A DNA stretch of 64,000 bases from Scilla litardierei (taxonomy: Eukaryota > Streptophyta > Magnoliopsida > Asparagales > Asparagaceae), in contig CM061132.1 in the NCBI GenBank assembly GCA_030789695.1, forward strand, positions 155,292,817 to 155,356,816, given 5' to 3'. Below, one piece after another: positions 43,828 to 53,602 of the stretch (its first letter is position 1; every line of letters starts with the position of its first letter). Made by a program: the position numbers and the translations under genes. Under the pieces are notes generated by a model that worked only from the letters and a program-made list of their open reading frames with translations, ran no database searches and was not told the DNA's origin.

Positions 43828-45012
43828 TGATACAGCACTGGGCCAACCTTCAAAGATCACTCAGCTGATTATTTGAGCCGACAAGCCTAGTAAGACACAT
43901 AACTCTGACCCAACAGCCCAGATGCACTCACGTGTGCCCACTCATCTCCTCATTCAAGGTGACGGCTGAGCTGACCGTTGGGCTCCCTCATCAATACTGA
44001 CTGTTAAGCTCGTCATCAATAAGGACATTCAATGACTGATCGTTAGTCCCTTCAACAATGCAGATAACTCAGTGAATTAAAAGCATGGACGTTACCCTCT
44101 AACGTCCTGCCTATAAGAAGCCTCTCAGATAATGAGAGATGGGGGGACCCTGGAATGAACGGCTTGAGACAACTTCTTCTACGACAATTTCTTACATACA
44201 CAATTGCTACTTCCTACAATCTCCAGTCAGGTATTCCTAAACTCAGGATCTGCTCCGACCTAGCTTCCTACATTTCCTCCATAGCACGACGCGTTAACTA
44301 TCGACCAATCTCCCAACATATATATCGATCATAGTTACCCCGAGTCTCCTCAAGTCACTGACTGACTTAATTAACCATCGGATGAGATTAGGTTAGACCA
44401 CAGATCCAACCCTCCTAACAAGATCTATGGTGCAGGAAGCGAAAGGAAGCCCAGAAGACAGCTCGGATTAGAGCATAAGCAGCTTGGAATAGGCTGCCAA
44501 AGCTCAAACTTGAGCACCAATAGTTCAAACGTGGCAGAAATAGCTCGGGCTTGGCTCCGACAGCTCGGACCGAGGACTATTAAAACAGAGATCGACTCCT
44601 TCAGTACCCATGAGGCTGAAGGTAGTCTGAAATAGCTCGGATCTGGCGTGCCTAGCTCAGACCTAGCAGAGATAGCTTGGATGTGGCTCCATCGGCCCGG
44701 ACCAAGGATTGTTCAACTCGGGGCCAGCTCGCCTAGCACTTAGTCCACACCATCCCCCGCCAAGACGCTGCAACATCAGTCCTGCCGGGGGCAACCAGCA
44801 TACATTGATGGATCGAGACCAGCTCATCTCAGGATCAGCTCACCCAGGGCCCAATCAACCACGCGCCAATAGCTCGGATTGAAGCCTACTCAACCCGAGG
44901 CTAGCTTGTCCGAGATCCAGTCAACTTCCGACATCGTTCAACGACATCAACTACAAGTGTACTCTCTTGTAATAAAATACATGGTGAGTAAACACCGTAA
45001 ACACCGTAAACA
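43828..45012 (+). repeat. 3' LTR of the old Tat element
   Basis: It starts TGATACAGCACTGGGCC, similar to the TGTTGCATCATTGGGCC start of the other Tat LTRs. It contains the CTTAATTAACCATCGGATGA block and ends CCGTAAACA. Its last 140 bp match 23072-23215. The region 44440-44900 repeats AGCTCGGA-type words many times. Confidence 0.65.
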
Positions 45013-45017
45013 CCAAT

Positions 45018-45229
45018 AAGTGAAAAAGATAAGTGAATTTCTCGGTTGAACTTAATTGAATCCAGGAAATTTGGAGAGCTCACTAGTGCAAAAAAAATTC
45101 CGGATCCTCCCATGCATGGGGTGATAAGAAGGATGAGCTGCACAAAACTGTCTGGTTTTACTCCTAATCTGTTAGTTGATGCATGGGATAAGCAGCCAAT
45201 TACAATGATTAATTTTGTATGTGAGATTT
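45018..45229. repeat. Second copy of the protease upstream segment
   Basis: It aligns with 19618-19855 in the same orientation (GAATCCAGGAAATTTGG, TTTTACTCCTAATCTGTTAG, AAGCAGCCAATTACAATG). It is cut off at 45230 by a chromovirus LTR, so any downstream gene copy would lie beyond that element. Confidence 0.75.
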
Positions 45230-45655
45230 TGATACGATCCGCTTGGATCGATCAAGCAAATCAATTTAAAGGTGGAAAAATTAAAAAGAGGGGAATATTT
45301 TTAGGGTTTTAGATTAGAAGAACAAGAGAAATGAATTGATAAAAGCCTCTTTCGAGAGGAGACTTGCTCTCCGAGCTTTTGATTGAACGGAACAAAAGCC
45401 TAAATATCCTTCACTAAGGATGCTCAAGAGTTTCTCAACAATCTAAGCATAAGCAAATACAATGGGGGCTAGCCCTAATAAAGAGAATGAGGGGAATTAC
45501 TAATTTGTCCTAAAGCGACCAAAATACCCCTAAAGATAATAATAACTATCCTCCTACGCACGTAAGTGATCGTGGGTGGTCCCTCCACGTCCACCGCACG
45601 TGGTGCGGCCTCCTCGAAGCGTGTACCTGCTGAAGATGCGGCATGGTCCGCATCA
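45230..45655 (-). repeat. 3' LTR of the chromovirus
   Basis: The minus strand starts TGATGCGGACCATGCCGC and ends GGATCGTATCA. A polypurine tract (CTACGGGGGTAT) precedes it. Only one copy is present in the window, so its bounds rest on the terminal TG/CA and the tract. Confidence 0.75.
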
Positions 45656-48331
45656 ATACCCCCGTAGAAGAGCCACCTTGTCCTCAAGGTGGAAGTCCAG
45701 AAACTGCTCCCGAACAACGTCGAACGCCTCCCACATAGCATCGCAGTCCGGTAATCCCGCCCAATGTATCAGTACCTCCTACCGACACCCCGGACCCTGG
45801 CGCACCGCCCTGACGTCCAACGGCTCCATCATCACCTCCATGTCCTATGTCAGTGTCGGTGGAAGTGTGGATGACACCATCTGCTCTCCAATGGTACGGT
45901 GAAGCTGTGAAACATGAAAAACTGGATGGATTGTAGCCGTCGTGGGTTACCTCAGTCTGTAGGCCACTTGGCCAATCTTGGCCTCAATCTCAAAAGGCCC
46001 ACAGAATCTGGCAGCTAGCTTCTCATTCCTCCTCCTCGCCACTGATCTCTGCCTGTATGGCCGCAGCTTGAGATATACCATATCTCCCTCCTGAAAGCTC
46101 ACATCCTGTTGATGTCCATCTGCCTTCGCTTTCATCACCTGCTGAGCCCGTAGCAAGTGCTTCTTCAGCTCATCTAGCATCCCATCCCTCTCCTCCATGT
46201 AACCCTCCACCAGCGAGACTGGTGTCTGTCTACTCCCGAATCGAATCAGCTCTGGTGGGTCTCTTCCATACAACACCCGGAAGGGGGTCGTCCCTGCTGC
46301 TGAATGGTATGAAGTATTGTATACTCCGCCCAGTCCAACCAGCAGTACCACTGTCGCGGTGTCTCCGATGCAAAACATCACAGGTACGTCTCTATATTGC
46401 GATCTGCCTGTCTGTCTGGGGGTGATAGGCGGTACTCCTCTTCAACACCGTTCCCTGTACCCGAAACAACTCCCGCCAAAACCCGCTCAAGAACACCTGG
46501 TCCCGGTCAGACATTATAGACCCAGGGATCCCATGCAACCGTATCACCTCTCGAGTAAATGTTGTGGCCACCGAAACTACCGTGTATGGGTGTTTTAGTG
46601 GTTTGAAATGTGCGTACTTACTCAGTCTGTCTACCACTACGAAAATCACCGAGTACCCTTCCGACCTGGATAATCCCTCGATGAAGTCCATGGTCACCTC
46701 CTCCCACACCCGCTCAGGTAGAGCCAACGGCTGTAACAACCCTGCAGGTGCCATGGCCATGTACTTGTGACGCTGGCAGATATCACAAGCCGCTACTAAG
46801 AGGGCGATCGCCTTCTTCATCCCCTGCCAGTAAACCTCTCGGGCCATCCGCATGTACGTCTGCTGCACCCCGGAGTGTCCCCCGACCCCTGAACTGTGGA
46901 ACTCCTGAAACAACACTGGTATGAAGGCTGACCTCCGCGGTAAGACCAACCGCCCCTGGTACAACAGCCTGTGGCCCTCCATAGAGTACCCCTTCGACGC
47001 CTTCCCTTCGCCCTGTAACCGCTTCCTGATCTGTCTCAGTTCTGGGTCGGTATCTGCTTCCTGTAACATGGGCTCCCCGTCTAGCCACATCGGTAACGAG
47101 AGCGCCCTCAGGTGCACCCCCTCCTCTCGTCGAGACAATGCGTCAGCCGCCTTATTCTCCAACCCGGGCCTGTACTCAATGACAAACCGGTACCCTACCA
47201 GCTTCGAAAGCCAATGCTGGTGCTCCTCAGTCGCCAACCTCTGCTCAAGTAGGTATTTGAGGCTACTCTGGTCTATCCTGTCCACGAACTCTCTCCCAAG
47301 TAGGTACGGTCGCCACTTCTGCACCGCCAACACGATCGCCATCAACTCTCTCTTATACACCGACTTCAACCGGGCTCTAGCAGAAAGCACGTGGCTGTAG
47401 TAGGCTACGGGCCACCCCAACTGCATCAACACCACCCCCAAACCTATGCCTAATGCATCCGTCTCCACCACAAATGTGATGCTGAAGTCAGGCAGCGTCA
47501 GCACCGGAGCCGTCGTCATGGCCACCTTCAAGGCCTCAAAGGCCTTGGTCGCTTCCTCCCCCAAGCGAACACATCCTTCTTCAAAAGGTCAGTAAGCAGC
47601 TGTGCAATCTTACTGTACCCCCTCACAAACTACCGGTAGTAGCCCGTCAGCCCAAGAAACCCCTGTAACGCCCTCAAAGAAGTAGGCACTGGCCAGTCTA
47701 ACATGGCCTCTATCTTCGTCCTGTCCACCGCTACTCCCTCCGCCGATACCACGTGCCCCAGGTACTCTATCTGCAACTGACCGAAGCAACACCGGTTTGC
47801 ATACAACTGTTGCGCCCCCAACTCCTGGAAGATTGTCTCCAAATGCCCCGCATAATCCTCCATAGTCCTGCTGTAAACCAAGATGTCGTCAAAGAAAACC
47901 AAGACGAACTTCCTTAAGTGCGGCCGAAATACCTCGTTCATCAAGGCCTGGAAGGTGGAAGGAGCATTCGTCAAGCCGAAAGGTATGACGAGAAACTCGT
48001 AGTGCCCCTCATGTATGCGAAACGCCATCTTCGGCACGTCCTCGGGCCTCATCAGGATCTGGTGATATCACACCTCCAAGTCGATCTTCGAGAACACAAC
48101 TGCGCCATGCAGCTCATCTAGCAGCTCTTCGATCACATGAATGGGGAATCTGTCAGCCACGGTCTCCTTGTTCAGCGCCATGTAGTCGACGCAGAACCTC
48201 CAGCTCATGTCTTTCTTCTTCACCAACAGCACTGGCGAAGAGAAAGGACTCACACTAGGCTGAATCACTCCTGCCTGCAGCATCTCCCCGACCATCCTCT
48301 CAATCTCGTCCTTCTGCACATGAGGATATCG
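45653..48331 (-). pseudogene. Chromovirus pol: reverse transcriptase, RNase H, integrase, chromodomain
   Basis: In minus-strand order the reverse transcriptase has [19 protein letters not shown] and F-F-D-D (about 47880). RNase H starts at V-V-E-T-D-A-L-G and has A-D-A-L-S-R. Integrase has H-S-S-G-V-G-G-H ... C-D-I-C-Q, T-M-D-F-I-E-G and M-S-D-R-D. The chromodomain reads V-L-I-H-W-A-G-L-P with D-F-H-L-E-D-K-V-A-L-L. Stops occur near 48317, 48066 and 47630, with frameshifts near 47565 and 46385. The final stop TGA is formed by the first bases of the 3' LTR. Confidence 0.82.
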
Positions 48332-49498
48332 TTATGGTCGCACGCTCACTGGTGCTGCTCCCTCTCTTAAGACTATCGCATGCTCATGTCCCCTCTCCGA
48401 TGGTAGCCCCTGCGGGTCCTGAAAGACCTCCTGAAACCGCTCCAGCACCTGCTCAACCACCTCAGGAACCCTTGTCGGCTGCTCCTGCTCAACTCCAACT
48501 GCACAACACTCCACTAAGTACCCCTCTCCCTCCCTCTGTAAAGCCCGAGTAATGGCCTTGAAGGCAACCAACGAAAAGCATAGGGTTGGGTCCCCTGTGA
48601 GTACCACCGTGCGGTCACCCTCCTCAAACTCCATCCTAAGACGTTTCCAGTTCACCCGCATGTCCCCCAACTTCTTCAGCCACTGCATGCCCAGAATGAT
48701 ATCGACATTCCCCAGCTCTAGGGGTAAGAAATCCTCCATAATCTGCACTCCCTGCAAGGTCAGACACAACCCCTTGCAGAGCCCCTTGCTCTCTTCCATC
48801 TTCCTAGTTCCCAACAAAACAGTGAACTTCACCATGGTGCTCAACTGCAGCCCATGACGCTCCACCACTCGGCTAAAGATGAAATTGTGGGTGGCCCCAC
48901 TGTCTATCAGCACTATCACCGCCATATCACCCAACCGCCCTGACAACTTCATGGTGTGGTTCGGTGTGAACCCCACCACAGAGTTCAGGGAGACCTCCGC
49001 GAAGTCTAGGTGATACTTCTCCTCCTCCTCGAATGGCTCCACCCTGGGCTCCTCCTCGTCATCCCGATACTCCTCCTTATCCGGCACTATGGTAATCTGT
49101 AGCAGGCGGTTCGCACATCTGTGGCCAGGGGTGAACTTCTCATCGCAACGAAAACACAGCAACATGGCATGCCTCTCCCTCACCTCCGCCTCCGTCATCC
49201 GTCGTCCCAGAGTAGCGGGACGAGTCTCTCCCCTGGCCTATGGTGCACCGGTAGGTGCCCTCGGTGCTGCCGCTGCTGGCGTGGGTCAGGAATTTTGGGT
49301 CCCACAAGTCCCACATATCCTACTCTCCTCCGTATGTTTCTCCTCCGCCTTCTGCGCGAGGCGAATCAGGTCCTCCAAGCCCCCCGGGCTCTACATCCTC
49401 AGCTCGGCTCGAATGGAGGGTTTGAGCCCCCCATGAAGTTCCCCATGAGCGCCTCCTCCGTGACCCGAGGCACTCTTCCCGACAGTAGCTCGAACCTC
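48332..49498 (-). pseudogene. Chromovirus gag C-terminus and protease, truncated
   Basis: The gag part has G-L-K-P-S-I-R-A-E-L-R and G-L-E-D-L-I-R-L-A-Q-K-A-E-E-K (49330-49450) and the zinc knuckle C-F-R-C-D-E-K-F-T-P-G-H-R-C (about 49115-49160). The protease follows with V-L-I-D-S-G-A-T-H-N-F-I (about 48890). The frame 48332-49198 is open for 288 codons; upstream there are stops. The N-terminal part of gag is missing because of the Athila-like insertion at 49499. Confidence 0.78.
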
Positions 49499-51610
49499 TG
49501 ATCGGTCCATATTTTACATATTTTTTCTGCATATTTTCTTGCCATCTCGATTGCTCATATTGCGATTTTCACGCGTATTCGACGATATTGCGTTACTTTT
49601 CACTATTTCTTGTTTTTGTCGGATTTCAGAAAATATAGAGTAATCGGAAGCAAAAATGAGCTTAAAGGACTTGCACATGTACCGGAGCATCGCACACAGC
49701 TCATTTGCAGACTTATCAGTGATGGAGGATGAGTGGAAGAAGAAGGAACATCGTAGGAGCGACGAGGAGGCGAAATGATGAAGAATGGGCATCTACAGCA
49801 TGTCACTCGGCCGAGTGAATCACTCACTCGGCCAAGCCAGAAGACCACTCGGCCGACCAGATCGGACACGCATCAACAGAAGGAAATCGGCGTGCACTCG
49901 GCCGAGTGACGGTATCCCACTCGGTCGAGTATGAAGACTGCATCGCCCGAGTGGCATGAAAAGTGCACCATCAAAAAGGCCGACTTATTGGAAATTTACA
50001 GGCTTTTGACGGTTTCGACTCGGCCGAGCAAGAAATGCCCCTCGGCCGAGTGAGTAAAGCCACTCGGCCGAGCCACCCACGGAGACAGACCCCTGAGGAC
50101 CTCAAAGTTACTGGAACTTTACAGGGTCTGTCACTCGGCCGAGTAGAGAAGCCCACTCGACCGAGTAGAGAAGTCAACTCGGCCGAGTGATGCCGAGGAC
50201 ATGCAGCGCCCAGATTTTCAGATAGCCTCACACTCTTTTGAAATCTGATATCATTCCAGCAATCAAAGTATTTTTCTCATATTTTTTATGGATAGTAGAC
50301 TTCATGACGGTTCCAACGCCGCCAAGAACGTGCAAATCGGAGGTCGGATGAAATCTGGGGAATTTCTGTAAGTTGATGCTGCAGTTCTGGAATTTCCACT
50401 CGGCCGGGTCACATGTTCCACTTGGCCGAGTGCGGCCTGGGCCCAGATTTTAAGTTGCGGTTTGGGCTGTTTTTGGGCACGAATTTGAGGGGTTTTCTAG
50501 GGTTATTTGCTAGGGTTTTGGGAGACTATATAGGGGTTTTGTAGCCACCATTAGAGGAGAGTTCCCATAGGTTCCCACATGTTTTCTTAGGGATTATTTT
50601 AGAGGTTAGGCCATGCCCTAGGCCCCCTCTTGGATCTAAAAGCTTGTATTTGGATTGGAATTCTTCATCAAAGCTAAGTATTTCTATTCTTATTATTTGA
50701 ATCTTTGATTTGCTATCTTTTTATATGCAAGCAATGGTTTTTATTGATTCCTATATCGTTGTTGCTATGCTTGAGTAGATTTGATTTCTAGGACATGGGG
50801 ATGAACCTTATGGATCTAATTTCAGATTTGTGATGAATGAATTTCTAAATTGCTAGAATTTATAGGAGATTAGGTTGTGATCGATTTACTACGGATAGCT
50901 AGGGATTTCCATCAATTTGGGATTTGCAAGAGATTGGATTCTAATCGATGGGAAGGCCTAGATATTCGATTTAGATTTACAATTGGATTTCTCTAGATTT
51001 GGTTTGCAATAGATTGGACCAAAGCTAGGATTTTTAATTGTAAATCTATACCAATATTCGTTTGCAAGAGATTGGACGAATACGAACTATCACAACCTAG
51101 ATCGTAACTCGAGTTTGCACGAGAGTGGGCTCGAGGGGCGATTGAACGATGATGTCGATCCTAATGCTAGCGGCTTAGGCTAGGGTTTGCAAGAGATTGG
51201 ACCCTATCCTAGGGTTTGCTATAGACCGGCAATAGCACGAGAGCGTGAGCTTGGTTCTATATTCAGTTACGACTAGTTCACCTCAATGCAAGTCTAGTAA
51301 TATTGAGATTCACTATTCACAATGTTGCATGACGATCCGTAATGGGGATTCCCTAGCTCTAGACACTTCTATTATATTATATTTGAATCGATATTTTACC
51401 CAACATCTTTATCACCGACACCGACATCCATCACCATTGTCATTACACCATACCATACCCATCTCCACCAATAAAACATTCGTAGTCGAGCCAACCTAGG
51501 ATAGATTGGAACCAACACCACCTCCTCATGTTCGATACCCGCTCGCCACTTGACCGTGCGCTTGCGGTAAAACGACAATCGTTCTCCGGGTGTATATCCG
51601 GGGCCGATCA
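49499..51610 (+). repeat. 5' LTR with CTCGGCCGAG palindrome array
   Basis: It runs from TGATCGGTCCATATTTTACA to GGGGCCGATCA. The array of CACTCGGCCGAGTG-type palindromes fills 49803-50440, immediately upstream of a TATA box (GACTATATAGGGG, about 50523). The U5 part holds repeated TTTGCAAGAGATTGGA words (about 50926-51200). Confidence 0.85.
49803..50440. promoter_or_regulatory. Cluster of about 13 CG-rich palindromes in U3
   Basis: Copies of CACTCGGCCGAGTG and one- or two-base variants (CTCGGTCGAG, CTCGACCGAG, CGCCCGAGTGG) recur every 20-60 bp with unrelated spacers. The placement just 5' of the TATA box suggests binding sites for a dimeric factor. That function is inference. Confidence 0.6.
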
Positions 51611-51616
51611 AGTATT

Positions 51617-51634
51617 TGGCGCCGCTGCCGGGGA
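51617..51634 (+). other. Primer-binding site, tRNA-Asp type
   Basis: TGGCGCCGCTGCCGGGGA lies six bases after the LTR and differs by one base from the site at 60605. Confidence 0.8.
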
Positions 51635-51814
51635 GGTGTTTTCCCGTTGGGTGCCAATTTGTCACAATTAGGTTGATTAGACTGCATTAAAAAAAATTGA
51701 GAGAGATTTTTTTTCCCCACCACCTGCTACTATTATTATCTCTATCTCTCTTTGTACCACTGACGTCTTTTCCAGGTTGTTTACTTTGCTTGATCAGGTA
51801 CAGTTGTTGCAGCG

Positions 51815-53602
51815 ATGGTGCTTCCAAAGAAAATGCCAGCGGACTCTATACAATTCTACATATATCTCGCTACATTCTATCAGGCTGATGGAGAATCCTT
51901 CGGGGAAGCCTTGTCTAGGTTTGAAGGAATGTTAGAAATGTTCCAGACGGAGTCAGACCATAAGTGGAACGACTCCACGCTATTTGATATCTTCACTAGA
52001 AGGCTAAAGGGACCCTCACGTGAGTTTTTGAAGAGGATGCAAGTGGGGAAGTTCAGTGATCTACAGTTGGCAGCAGCCTTGGAGCAAATGATAGATGATG
52101 CTCGATCTACCGGTTCACTAACCGTTACGGTAAGTAAACCATACGACCAAGTATTCATCGATTTTGTTATGGCTAATGTCTCTGGTGCAGGTACTATCAT
52201 AGATGGAGTGTATGCTTCACTTGAAGGTGATCATATCCACATTTACACCATCAACACTCCACAAATAGAGACATCTCAGTTGCCAAAGGAGGACACATAT
52301 ATGGACCTATTGAGAAACATTGTTGACGTAGTTCGAGAAACCGGTCCATTGACAATAACGGCAGGTGATCCTTTTGAGCTCGAATTTCAAAACTTTATTA
52401 CTCATTGTATCTCTTCCACATGCACCATTGATGATGGAGTCTATGCTCTAGTTGAGGGGCACAAGACCCACTTTTATACCGCGGTCAAGATACATGAGCC
52501 CATAGAGCCACCTGCACCTACTATTGAGGAGGCCAAGCCATGCAATCGGGTGCCTCGAGCTCCAGGACAGAAACAAAGAAGGAGGCATGAAAAGGAGATG
52601 ATGACGTTTACATTGCCTTCTATACCTGAGGAGCCTGAGGAGGATGTCCACGTTCAGCTTGGGAGAGGTATTATGCGCTTTGATATTGTCACCCCCGACG
52701 AGACCATAACACCCAATACTGCAGAGTCAGCTTGTGCCATCGTCGCTCCCCCTTGCCACCCACATGAGCCAGAGCTTGCTTTTGAGGAGGCCTTACATGC
52801 GGAGCCAGAGCTTGTCACCGAGGAGGCCGTGCATTGGGACGAGGACACAGCCATTCATGAGGATCCCAAGCATTACCCTCCTCCTTTCGAGCTACCGCAG
52901 CCACCTCTACTTTCTACAGAGGCTGAGCATCCCTCAGAGGACCACCCTTCCACTGACGCCGAGGACAATCCCACAGAGCTTATGGCTCCCCTTCAGGGAG
53001 ATCTCTTTACTCCCTCGCCCTTTATATTTGATTCCCCTCCCGTGTATGATGCTTGCTATGATTCAGATTTTGACGACTCATTGCACCTTTCGCAGGATTC
53101 ATGTACATACGATCAAGAGGTACGATGGGACGTATACGAGGAGGAGAGCAATGAGTTAGCACCCATGGATGCTATTGACTATGATCAGGAGGTGCGATGG
53201 GATAAGTCTGACGATGATGAGGAGCTGCCTGATGAGACCTACGCTTATATGCCCAAGCTACCTGAACAACCTGAGGCGAACAATGAGGAGTTGATAGACG
53301 TGGTATACGAGAGTGGAGATTTATTTCTAGGGAAGTGTTGTCACCCGTCTTTAATTTTAAATACTTATGTTGATGACCCTCTTTGGAATACATTTATTTT
53401 GGGGAAGAATTATCCACATCAGATTGATGCGGCTTATCTCTTGCAGGGTACAGGTGGAGTCCTTGGAGAGGTGCTGGGAGCCGCATTGCTGGAGTCTGAT
53501 GGAGTCCGTGGACACACGCGCCTGGCGGAGCCACGGAAGGAGCAGTTGGAGCAGTTGCCTGCACCGGCAAAGATACTGGATCCGCCTTTTTGCTATAGGT
53601 GA
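51815..53602 (+). CDS. Intact gag-like ORF of the Athila-like element, with a duplicated unknown domain
   Basis: 595 residues with no stop. Residues 24-85 resemble the end of a retrotransposon gag domain (G-E-S-F-G-E-A-L-S-R-F then F-T-R-R-L-K-G-P-S-R). Two copies of a roughly 60-residue module follow (about 86-146 and 163-224), sharing R-x-T-G-x-L-T, D/Y-x-x-F-x-x-F, T-I-x-D-G-V-Y-A and H-x-Y-T. The middle (230-510) is acidic, Pro- and Glu-rich and disordered, with two repeats of Y-D-Q-E-V-R-W-D. The last 83 residues (D-D-P-L-W ... I-L-D-P-P-F) match the end of the broken ORF at 5997-11641. There is no zinc knuckle, protease or polymerase. I know no function for the duplicated module. Confidence 0.75.
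   Translation: MVLPKKMPADSIQFYIYLATFYQADGESFGEALSRFEGMLEMFQTESDHKWNDSTLFDIFTRRLKGPSREFLKRMQVGKFSDLQLAAALEQMIDDARSTGSLTVTVSKPYDQVFIDFVMANVSGAGTIIDGVYASLEGDHIHIYTINTPQIETSQLPKEDTYMDLLRNIVDVVRETGPLTITAGDPFELEFQNFITHCISSTCTIDDGVYALVEGHKTHFYTAVKIHEPIEPPAPTIEEAKPCNRVPRAPGQKQRRRHEKEMMTFTLPSIPEEPEEDVHVQLGRGIMRFDIVTPDETITPNTAESACAIVAPPCHPHEPELAFEEALHAEPELVTEEAVHWDEDTAIHEDPKHYPPPFELPQPPLLSTEAEHPSEDHPSTDAEDNPTELMAPLQGDLFTPSPFIFDSPPVYDACYDSDFDDSLHLSQDSCTYDQEVRWDVYEEESNELAPMDAIDYDQEVRWDKSDDDEELPDETYAYMPKLPEQPEANNEELIDVVYESGDLFLGKCCHPSLILNTYVDDPLWNTFILGKNYPHQIDAAYLLQGTGGVLGEVLGAALLESDGVRGHTRLAEPRKEQLEQLPAPAKILDPPFCYR

Larger units (their letters stand above)
23072..45012 (+). mobile_element. Old gag-only Tat element hosting two younger insertions
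   Basis: A truncated 5' LTR end (23072-23215) is followed by a primer-binding-like ATTGGCATCTGTAG. Degenerate gag follows in two pieces (23269-23485 and 33166-33840), then 3' non-coding sequence with a tandem array (41930-42550) and a 3' LTR (43828-45012). The copia element at 23486-33165 and the Tat element at 34100-41820 are inserted within it, each with target duplications. No pol is present between gag and the 3' region. Confidence 0.7.
45230..49498 (-). mobile_element. Ty3 chromovirus, 5' part removed by a nested insertion
   Basis: In + strand order: 3' LTR (45230-45655), chromodomain, integrase, RNase H, reverse transcriptase, protease and gag zinc finger, with gag cut at 49498 by an Athila-like LTR. 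The C-terminal chromodomain and the D-Q-S-S-L-K-Y-L-L-E-Q-R motif place it in the chromoviruses; a Reina- or Galadriel-like clade is possible but not proven. Its 5' LTR is not in the window. Confidence 0.82.

Noticed and set aside
48552..49501. Plus-strand ORFs of about 100-126 codons opposite the chromovirus gag and protease
   Set aside because: They are antisense shadows of the clearly homologous minus-strand coding sequence.
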